Below, in pieces: positions 1 through 4,169 of a DNA stretch of 5,493 nt. A model generated the notes under the pieces. The model had not been told where the DNA came from. It saw only the letters and a program-made list of their open reading frames with translations, and ran no database searches. Origin of the DNA: an uncultured Saprospiraceae bacterium. Lineage in GTDB: Bacteria > Bacteroidota > Bacteroidia > Chitinophagales > Saprospiraceae. The stretch lies in contig CALCSX010000348.1 of the NCBI GenBank assembly GCA_937894165.1, positions 1 through 5,493 of the forward strand, read 5' to 3'. Position numbers and translations under genes: made by a program. The first letter of the stretch is position 1. Every line of letters starts with the position of its first letter.

Positions 1-49
1 TACCTGCCTGTCACGCAGGGGGTCGCGAGTTCGAGTCTCGTCCAGACCG
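1..49 (+). tRNA. tRNA-Asp (GUC), 5' part missing at window edge
   Basis: This is the 3' two thirds of a tRNA. The anticodon stem is CCTGC (3-7) with GCAGG (15-19), enclosing the loop CTGTCAC with anticodon GTC at 10-12, which reads aspartate codons. A five-base variable loop (20-24) follows, then the T arm: stem 25-29 with 37-41 (one G-T wobble) and the loop TTCGAGT (30-36). The 3' acceptor strand is CCAGACC (42-48), and G49 is the discriminator, as expected for tRNA-Asp. The next bases are CAA, so CCA is not encoded and must be added after transcription, as is common in Bacteroidota. The 5' acceptor strand and D arm lie before the window. Confidence 0.96.
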
Positions 50-140
50 CAACTATAATGTTGTGTTGTCCCGAATTAACTTCGGGATGTGGTTAAATTG
101 ACCTTCAAACAAGGGCAATTACCAATGAAGAGCTTTTCCT

Positions 141-186
141 AAAGGCCTGCACTGAGCAGCCAAAGTGGAGAGGCTTTTTTTGTTTT
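141..186 (+). terminator. intrinsic terminator downstream of tRNA-Asp
   Basis: AAAGGCCT (141-148) pairs with AGGCTTTT (171-178), giving eight pairs with one G-T. An inner stem CACT/AGTG (150-153 with 164-167) can close the loop further. A T-rich run continues to 186 (CTTTTTTTGTTTT). It lies about 90 bp after the tRNA on the same strand and there is no other plus-strand gene between them, so it most likely ends the tRNA transcript. The about 90-nt trailer, which also contains a 7-bp hairpin at 69-87, is long for a tRNA and could be part of a small RNA. Confidence 0.72.
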
Positions 187-198
187 ACACATATTTTA

Positions 199-474
199 AT
201 GCTTTTTTGGCATATTAGAGGTACCCTCTGGGGGTACCCAAAAAACATTCTCGATAATGCATTATCAATTCTATTCGTAATTCAAAAAGCTAACATCCCC
301 GAATTACAAGAAGAGCTCGGTAAGCGAGAATTTAAAGAAACGGAGCCTTTGATGCACCGCAGGTGCCCGGCCTGCAAACAGGGAAACCTCGTTACCATTG
401 CGACCTTCCCCAACAGGGAACCGCCACGCGGCTTGCTGGAGAAAATCAAAAAACAACTGAACAGACCTTTATAA
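199..474 (+). pseudogene. C-terminal remnant of a probable IS91-family transposase
   Basis: The frame encodes 91 residues and looks like only the tail of a larger protein. Residues 5-12 (HIRGTLWG) resemble a decayed form of the IRHYG-type motif near the end of IS91 Y2 transposases. Residues 55-61 give the zinc-ribbon-like RCPACKQ, followed by GNLVTIATFP and then a REPP segment. This order (motif, linker, CPxCxxG, hydrophobic strand, P-rich end) is what I recall of the C-terminus of Bacteroidota IS91 transposases. The HUH and Tyr catalytic region is absent. The frame stays open upstream only to about 97 and runs through the terminator, so the ATG at 199 is probably not a real start. The base composition is also more GC-rich than the minus-strand genes to the right. 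Alternative: an unrelated small zinc-ribbon protein. The family call rests on memory of motifs, not on a search. Confidence 0.45.
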
Positions 475-757
475 AAAAATGCAATCACGGCGTAATGGGA
501 CTGCTATGGCCAAAACGTAAGAAAACGGCCTGACAGACCTAAAAAATAGCACAGAGAAACTACAAAATGTATCTTCCTCTTTGATTCTTTGGCAGTAATG
601 TCGCCCAACGATCCCAGACCAAGAAAGACCAACTCCTGAAAATCCATTCCAAACCAGACCATTCCCCATAGTGCTGACCGACATACACCCGGTTCAGTCA
701 ACACTGCATTCATGTTGGGTCGTTCCGACCACACGAATGCTTAGTTGTTGTGCAACG
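475..757 (+). mobile_element. non-coding terminal part of the decayed element, ending near the toxin stop codon
   Basis: This 283-bp stretch has no credible gene. The open frames on the minus strand here have no recognisable protein features. It follows the transposase-like remnant on the same strand and ends in a strong bulged hairpin (706-740) plus the sequence TTAGTTGTTGTGCAACG, directly before the convergent toxin gene. Rolling-circle IS91-type elements keep a non-coding end with a subterminal hairpin downstream of the transposase, which fits this layout. The exact boundary and the target tetranucleotide cannot be fixed from one copy. The left end is lost. Confidence 0.4.
706..740. other. 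bulged subterminal hairpin (IS end or attC-like)
   Basis: GCATTC (706-711) pairs with GAATGC (735-740). After one mismatch (712/734), TGT (713-715) pairs with ACA (731-733). Two bases (716-717) bulge out, then GGTCG (718-722) pairs with CGACC (726-730) around a TTC loop. This makes 14 pairs in total. There is no T run after it, so it is not a standard terminator on the plus strand. It is best read as a single-strand folded DNA end of the neighbouring element. Read on the minus strand it also has some integron attC traits, described as a separate finding. Confidence 0.6.
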
Positions 758-1072
758 TTATTTTCCACTCTGTAATATTTTCAGCAACTTTTTTGGGTCT
801 TGTCGATTGTCCCAAAATGCAGAGATTATTATATCAGTTTCTGAAATTTTATAGTAAATACTGTAATTTCCAAGAGAGGCAACCCGAAAATCCTTGAAGT
901 CAGTCAATCTGTAAATAAAAGGCGTTTCTGCTATTTGGTTTGTTCGTTCCGAAACTAATTTCACAAGTCTTATTGAATACCTATTAGATTTATTTCGCTT
1001 AACCCAATATTCTAAAATTCCAACGAACTGAAGATCTGCAGTTTTTGTCCAGACTATATTTCTTTTAGCCAT
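758..1072 (-). CDS. RelE/ParE-family toxin of a type II toxin-antitoxin pair
   Basis: The 104-residue basic protein fits the usual size of RelE/ParE toxins. RelE members cut mRNA on the ribosome and ParE members poison DNA gyrase; the sequence alone does not say which applies here. The N-terminus IVWTKTADLQF (6-16) is a first strand entering a long helix pair (about 11-48). The core signature follows: a strand with FRVASLGNYSIYYKI (62-76), then DIIISAFWDNRQDPKKL (80-96). The order R-x-hydrophobic, G-Y, Y-Y-x-I and the final D-x-R-Q-D-P is typical of the superfamily. Its ATG lies inside the antitoxin gene; the two overlap by 19 bp in different frames, which implies translational coupling. The upstream bases offer only a weak GGA as ribosome site. 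The TAA stop lies exactly against the end of the decayed element to the left. Confidence 0.9.
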   Translation of the reverse strand: MAKRNIVWTKTADLQFVGILEYWVKRNKSNRYSIRLVKLVSERTNQIAETPFIYRLTDFKDFRVASLGNYSIYYKISETDIIISAFWDNRQDPKKLLKILQSGK

Positions 1073-1296
1073 TCCAAATTCCGTTTATACATAGCTTCTT
1101 GAGAAATAAGATCTCCATTTTTGATGTCCTGTTCGCTCATTTCCAATAAAGTTTCTTGATCTGAAGTAAGAATAACGATTTCTGACTCAGAGGAACTTGA
1201 GGAAACAATTTTATCAAGAGCTAATAGATAGTCTTTATTTTTTATAGCTAGAATTTTATCAATTAGACCATCTCGAATTTTATCAATAGTAGCCAT
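1054..1296 (-). CDS. cognate antitoxin, small family without an obvious DNA-binding domain
   Basis: The 80-residue acidic protein is encoded directly upstream of the toxin and overlaps it by 19 bp, the standard antitoxin-first order. Residues 1-32 are predicted helical (DKIRDGLIDKILAIKNKDYL). A serine-rich hinge (32-38) follows, and then an acidic C-terminal half with SDQETLLEMSEQDIKNGDLI (45-64) and a closing NLEWLKEI. I know this layout from Bacteroidota antitoxins that are usually annotated as hypothetical; the C-terminal half is expected to wrap and block the toxin. There is no recognisable ribbon-helix-helix, HTH, Phd/YefM or AbrB fold. The first helical part may hold a dimer or an undescribed DNA-binding region. 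No Shine-Dalgarno sequence precedes the ATG, which is usual in this phylum. Confidence 0.8.
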   Translation of the reverse strand: MATIDKIRDGLIDKILAIKNKDYLLALDKIVSSSSSESEIVILTSDQETLLEMSEQDIKNGDLISQEAMYKRNLEWLKEI

Positions 1297-1322
1297 TGCA
1301 ATATAATTTTGATTTTAATATC

Positions 1323-1379
1323 TTAAAGTTAAACCTTTAAATTGTTACTGTTGAAATAATTTTATAAAAACATAAAATT
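1323..1379. promoter_or_regulatory. candidate operator: two inverted repeats upstream of the toxin-antitoxin operon
   Basis: TTAAAG (1323-1328) is inverted as CTTTAA (1335-1340) with a 6-bp spacer. AATTTTAT (1358-1365) is inverted as ATAAAATT (1372-1379), also with a 6-bp spacer. They lie 27 and 62 bp upstream of the antitoxin ATG, where an autoregulatory operator of a type II module is expected. The DNA is very AT-rich, so palindromes arise easily by chance. I found no exact Bacteroidota -7 box (TAnnTTTG) on the minus strand. Confidence 0.28.
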
Positions 1380-1544
1380 TAACGAATTATTAGAGTTGTG
1401 ATTTTATTTGTCGGATTTTGTAGTAATTGAAAGAGCGGCTTGACATCCACTGGATTATGTTTCAACTTTTAACACCTGGGACACGAAGGAGGAAAATATC
1501 AATTAAATTTCAGGAGATTAAAAGTTTTATTAATCAAAATAAAA

Positions 1545-1577
1545 GAGGTCCTTGAGTCGAAACGTCGGCTCGAGAAT
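1545..1577 (+). repeat. dispersed repeat, copy 1 (short form)
   Basis: The copy begins GAGGTCCTTGAGTCGAAACG and continues with a TCGGCTCGAGAAT end. Relative to copy 2 it lacks the CGGA inside the GAGCGGAGTCG core. It lies in AT-rich DNA and shares both ends (GAGGTC... and ...GAGAAT) with copies 2 and 3, so the ends appear to be real element borders. Confidence 0.72.
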
Positions 1578-1603
1578 CACATATGAATATTATAATAATT
1601 AAC

Positions 1604-1641
1604 GAGGTCGTTGAGCGGAGTCGAAACGCCGGCTGGAGAAT
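1604..1641 (+). repeat. dispersed repeat, copy 2 (full form)
   Basis: The copy begins GAGGTCGTTGAGCGGAGTCG, continues AAACGCCGGCTG and ends GAGAAT. Its core TGAGCGGAGTCGAA (1612-1625) is present in exact inverted orientation at 1695-1708, so the pair could fold as a stem of 14 bp with about 70 bases between. Repeats of this kind (TTCGACTCCGCTCAG on the other strand) are widely seen in Bacteroidota and cyanobacterial intergenic DNA and look REP-like. No associated transposase is in the window. Confidence 0.78.
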
Positions 1642-1667
1642 TTAAATCCTTAACCCGCTCTAGCCCT

Positions 1668-1709
1668 TGGCTTCGACTCCCCTTCGACTCACCCTTCGAC
1701 TCCGCTCAG
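1668..1709 (-). repeat. inverted, multiplied copies of the dispersed repeat core
   Basis: GGCTTCGACTCC, CCTTCGACTCA and CCTTCGACTCCGCTCAG follow each other. These are three tandem partial copies of the reverse complement of the repeat core, the last one exact over 14 bp. They lead straight into the 12-bp tandem array, whose CTCAGG unit is the end of this core. Confidence 0.65.
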
Positions 1710-1764
1710 GAACCGTCTCAGGGACCGTCTCAGGAACCGGCTCAGCCACCGGCTCAGCCACCGG
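1705..1764 (+). repeat. 12-bp tandem array, five units
   Basis: There are five uninterrupted 12-mers: CTCAGGAACCGT, CTCAGGGACCGT, CTCAGGAACCGG, CTCAGCCACCGG and CTCAGCCACCGG. The last two are identical and the first unit overlaps the inverted repeat core, so the array seems to have grown out of that core by slippage. The unit length is divisible by three, which creates a spurious Q/P-rich open frame. Confidence 0.9.
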
Positions 1765-1914
1765 AATATCGCTCTTTTATAAATATTATGGATTGAACAC
1801 TAAACACGTTTATAAAAGAACTTAATGAAACCCTTAATGACCTTAACTCCTAAATGGTTCAAAAACAAATTTAACACTTTACAAAGATATGAGCGTAGCG
1901 AAAAACTGCTGCAG

Positions 1915-2070
1915 GTTTATAGGGTTTATGGAGTTTATGGAGTTTATGGAGTTTATAAAATTGTTCCAATAAACAACGAAAGTGCTAAACAGTGAAACGA
2001 TAAACGGCGTAGCCTAAATAAACAACGAAGTGCTAAACAACAGAGTGCTAAACAGCGAAGCGATAAACTG
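1915..2070 (+). repeat. composite minisatellite, copy A
   Basis: Five GTTTAT motifs start at 1915, 1924, 1933, 1942 and 1951, an exact 9-bp period with unit GTTTATGGA. After TTCCAA, a second array begins whose units start TAAAC at 1970, 1986, 2001, 2019, 2034, 2049 and 2064. The period is 15-16 bp, with one 18-bp step after a GGCGTAGCC variant. The consensus is TAAACARCGAAGYGM. GTTTAT in the first array is the reverse complement of ATAAAC at the unit joints of the second, so many alternative hairpins are possible. Confidence 0.85.
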
Positions 2071-2076
2071 CTTATT

Positions 2077-2183
2077 GTTTATAGGGTTTATAAAGTTTAT
2101 AGAGTTTATATTAAAGTTCCAATAAACAACGAAGTGATAAACAACGAAAGTGATAAACAGTGAAACGATAAACCGCGAAGCGC
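2077..2183 (+). repeat. composite minisatellite, copy B
   Basis: It has the same two-part build as copy A. GTTTAT starts at 2077, 2086, 2095 and 2104 (9-bp period), then a spacer containing GTTCCAA, then TAAAC units at 2123, 2138, 2154 and 2169 (15-16-bp period). The last unit, TAAACCGCGAAGCGC, runs to the stop codon of the minus-strand lipoprotein gene at 2183-2185. Confidence 0.85.
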
Positions 2184-2824
2184 TACTCTACATCCTTTAA
2201 AAAAATCTCCGTATCAAACTCATAAACAGAATTATTCTCTACTCCTGTTTGATAATATTTTACATTAAATTCAAATAAGCCAGGAATGTCCGGTTGCTTA
2301 TTAAGAAAAAGGATGATTCTATTATCCGGAACCATTGGATTAGAATATATATATTGGACTAAAGTGGATCTTTCATATTCCCTATCACCTCTATTAATAA
2401 GTGCAGCATCAAATAAGTCTTCTAAATTAGTACCTGCGGGATGTTGCGCATCATAGTCAGTGGAGGATACAATGACTATACTATCAATTCTCTCATCCGT
2501 TGAGTGAATAATATCACAAGCATGCAGTGTCTGAAACATATTGAAATTCCAACTGTTATCAGCATCCATTTGAGCAATATAACTTATTTGTCTAGGGTCA
2601 AGAATAATCGAAAAATGTCCATAATATACAGAATCATTCTCTATATCACTTATCGTTAACTTAGACAGAGATGTGTCTAAATTTACAGCTTTCTGAACAG
2701 ACCATTCCATATCCACAACCTTTCTTTTCATAGGTTTTCCATACCCGCACTGGTTGCAGGAGAAAACCGACGCCAGGAAACAAAATACAAAACCGCCTAC
2801 TAATAGTATGATAATTTTCTTCAT
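2183..2824 (-). CDS. probable outer-envelope lipoprotein of unknown function
   Basis: The 213-residue protein begins with KK and a hydrophobic stretch (4-20) ending VFSC, so Cys23 is a likely lipidated cysteine. The box is loose, with Phe at -2. A second cysteine follows at 26 (SCNQC). The mature part is predicted mainly beta: residues 110-128 give RIDSIVIVSSTDYDAQHPA, followed by GTNLEDLF, and the C-terminus (168-209) has an LFLNKQP...FEFNVKYY...YEFDTEIFL strand pattern. This IxSIxIxSxxDYDxxHPAG plus LxDLF pattern reminds me of Bacteroidota lipoproteins filed under DUF5034, but I cannot confirm it. The start is supported by AAAGGA (plus-strand 2834-2839) nine bases before the ATG. The gene stands alone, with 886 bp of repeats downstream and 441 bp upstream. 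Its stop is at the edge of a repeat array. Existence is well supported; function is unknown. Confidence 0.85.
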   Translation of the reverse strand: MKKIIILLVGGFVFCFLASVFSCNQCGYGKPMKRKVVDMEWSVQKAVNLDTSLSKLTISDIENDSVYYGHFSIILDPRQISYIAQMDADNSWNFNMFQTLHACDIIHSTDERIDSIVIVSSTDYDAQHPAGTNLEDLFDAALINRGDREYERSTLVQYIYSNPMVPDNRIILFLNKQPDIPGLFEFNVKYYQTGVENNSVYEFDTEIFLKDVE

Positions 2825-2833
2825 AGCTTGTAA

Positions 2834-2839
2834 TCCTTT
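2834..2839 (-). promoter_or_regulatory. Shine-Dalgarno-like site for the gene at 2183-2824
   Basis: On the minus strand AAAGGA lies nine bases before the ATG. This is notable because the other genes here, as is usual in Bacteroidota, have none. Confidence 0.5.
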
Positions 2840-3032
2840 AATTCTGAAATGACAATGAGTATTAATTACGCTAATATAATAGGTTTGGGTTGGAAAAAGA
2901 GGAGTTTAGGTTGGATTATGTTACATTTTCACTGTTTTTAATTGGTTTTTTGGGTTTTATTGTTAAAATAAGCATTCACAATGGCAGTTAAATGGATAAT
3001 CGAAGTTTAATTACATTATATCAGTATAAACT

Positions 3033-3111
3033 AGGTCGTTGAGGGTGGTTCCTGAGCGGCGTCGAAAGGAGTCGAAATGAGGTCACTGAGTCGAAGTGCC
3101 GGCCCGAGAAT
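3033..3111 (+). repeat. dispersed repeat, copy 3 (expanded form)
   Basis: The copy starts AGGTCGTTGAG and ends GCCGGCCCGAGAAT like copies 1 and 2. Its middle is enlarged: GGTTCCTGAGCGGCGTCGAAA, GGAGTCGAAATG and AGGTCACTGAGTCGAAG are inserted or duplicated cores. The shared borders and variable core count suggest growth by recombination between short GTCGAA repeats. Confidence 0.72.
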
Positions 3112-3200
3112 AGAATTCTAAATAATTCAACCCTCTCGTGTAATCAGTTCCACCTCTCTTTTAGTACTTCATGGTTTCGTTTCACTCAACCAGTTTTTGG

Positions 3201-3240
3201 ACGCAAAGATCGCGAAGCGAAGTGCAAAGAGCGCGAAGAG
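3201..3240 (+). repeat. GCAAAGA-type short repeat, two units
   Basis: GCAAAGATCGCGAAG (3203-3217) recurs 21 bp later as GCAAAGAGCGCGAAG (3224-3238), with one difference in 15. It resembles the ACGCAAAG...CGCAAAGA repeats often seen between genes in Bacteroidota. It lies just past the stop of the gene at 3266. Confidence 0.55.
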
Positions 3241-3265
3241 ATTACTCTTTAAATAAACTCAATTA

Positions 3266-3973
3266 TTAGAATTTTATCAACTCACCACGTTCATTAAATT
3301 TAGAAGTATCTATGTGACTTTCCACTGCGCTCATATTCCAACTTGAAAATACAAGTTTATCACTTTCATCAAAACGAGCATTAGCTATGCTAAATGGTTT
3401 ATTGAAGTATTTAGTGATAGGATTGTAAATAAAATAGTCCCTGACTTCATTTGTTACACCACTGGAACCCGATAAAACACTAAAATCTATGATTTTGTCA
3501 AAGTTGTAATCACTAAACTGAACATCCGGTCTGATGAGGTCATTGTATGAAAAAAAATATTGACCATATTCTTCAAATCCAAATGATTGAGTATAACCTT
3601 TTAGGTTAATAATAATACTATCTAATTGAAATAATATATTCTTTTTGTTATCTCTAATCATGGTCGAATATTGATAAATAATTGTTGAAATTTCTTTACT
3701 TTCTGTTTTTGTATCTGTAAATTTTAATTTCCAGCGTTCATGATACTTGTTTGATTCTATTTTTGAGTAAGTAACTCCGAGATCTTTTAGTTTTAAAGTA
3801 TCCAGATATCGATCAGGCAAATTTGTGTTATTCTTTAATATGGAATCTTTAGCAGTTTTTGATAAAACGGAAATAGGATTTTCAACTGTTTCTACCTCTC
3901 TTAGAAGCTCTGTTTCATCATTACATGATTGAAAAAAAATAAAAGTATAAAATATAATGTATTTTATTTTCAT
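3266..3973 (-). CDS. probable lipoprotein with XAC2610-like C-terminal region
   Basis: The 235-residue protein has a short signal (KIK then hydrophobic 5-14) ending FFQSC, so Cys17 is the likely lipid anchor. The DETELLREVE stretch that follows is an acidic linker. Residues 110-145 are a run of beta strands. The key part is 150-195: an acidic turn with D155, N157, D159 and D163 (DYNFDKIIDFSVLSG), then SGVTNEVRDYFIYNPITKYF. This D-x-N-F-D-x-x-x-D, SG, YFLYNP-T-x-x-F order is the pattern I associate with XAC2610-related proteins. The Xanthomonas XAC2610 is a periplasmic lipoprotein that inhibits a lytic effector delivered by a type IV system. Calcium binding at the acidic turn is plausible. No effector or secretion gene is adjacent, so an immunity role is only a guess. 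The gene stands alone; no Shine-Dalgarno site is seen. The family assignment is from motif memory. Confidence 0.82.
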   Translation of the reverse strand: MKIKYIIFYTFIFFQSCNDETELLREVETVENPISVLSKTAKDSILKNNTNLPDRYLDTLKLKDLGVTYSKIESNKYHERWKLKFTDTKTESKEISTIIYQYSTMIRDNKKNILFQLDSIIINLKGYTQSFGFEEYGQYFFSYNDLIRPDVQFSDYNFDKIIDFSVLSGSSGVTNEVRDYFIYNPITKYFNKPFSIANARFDESDKLVFSSWNMSAVESHIDTSKFNERGELIKF

Positions 3974-4169
3974 TACAACAATTTGGAATTCTTTTTATTT
4001 AGACAATATAGAATGTTAATGCCGGTTTCTAAATTATTTCATAAAGAGACACATAAATATAATTGGTAATTTAATAAATAAGGCTCAGCTCAGCCACTAA
4101 CTCACTGAAGAGAGGCACTCCCGCCCGCAGTTGAAACCGACAATTAACCATTAACAATTAACCATTAAT
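3974..4169. other. intergenic spacer with a 14-bp direct repeat
   Basis: ACAATTAACCATTA occurs twice in tandem (4140-4153 and 4154-4167), three bases from the stop of the gene at 4170. Such AACAATTAACCATTAAC runs are common intergenic filler in Bacteroidota. A more GC-rich island (4083-4139) with CTCAGCTCAGCC recalls the 12-bp array unit. The AT-rich stretch before it should carry the promoter of the gene at 3266, but no box is clear. Confidence 0.6.

Larger units (their letters stand above)
1297..2182. other. 886-bp gene-free, repeat-laden intergenic region
   Basis: No credible gene was found here. The only long frame (TTG start at 1611) is made of repeat DNA and encodes a low-complexity Q/P-rich string. 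From left to right it holds the operator candidates of the toxin-antitoxin operon, an AT-rich stretch to about 1544, two copies of the GAGGTCGTTGAG-type dispersed repeat, an inverted copy fused to a 12-bp tandem array, and two copies of the composite GTTTAT/TAAAC minisatellite. It separates the toxin-antitoxin pair from the lipoprotein gene at 2183, both on the minus strand. Confidence 0.8.
2825..3265. other. 441-bp intergenic region with dispersed repeats
   Basis: No gene is seen here. The part next to the lipoprotein gene (2825-3030) is AT-rich, with G/T-rich runs on the plus strand, and should contain its promoter, though no clear box was found. The right part holds dispersed repeat copy 3 and a GCAAAGA-type repeat next to the end of the gene at 3266. 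I saw no convincing intrinsic terminator for that gene. Confidence 0.7.

Noticed and set aside
69..87. Hairpin TCCCGAA/TTCGGGA as the tRNA terminator
   Set aside because: No T run follows it, whereas the hairpin at 141-178 has one.
141..186. Small SRP RNA, because of the GCAGCC segment
   Set aside because: The conserved domain IV sequence GGTCAGG...GGAAGGAAGCAGC is missing; only six or seven bases agree.
282..734. Three open frames on the minus strand (282-488, 469-684, 504-734)
   Set aside because: They are antisense to the transposase-like remnant or lie in the non-coding end, overlap each other in different frames, and show no family motif or ribosome site.
1611..1796. A 61-codon plus-strand frame with a Q/P-rich repeat
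   Set aside because: It begins at a TTG inside a dispersed repeat, and its repetitive protein is simply the translation of the 12-bp array.
1915..2183. Possible CRISPR array
   Set aside because: The units are 9 or 15-16 bp with no unique spacers of CRISPR length, and no cas gene is present.
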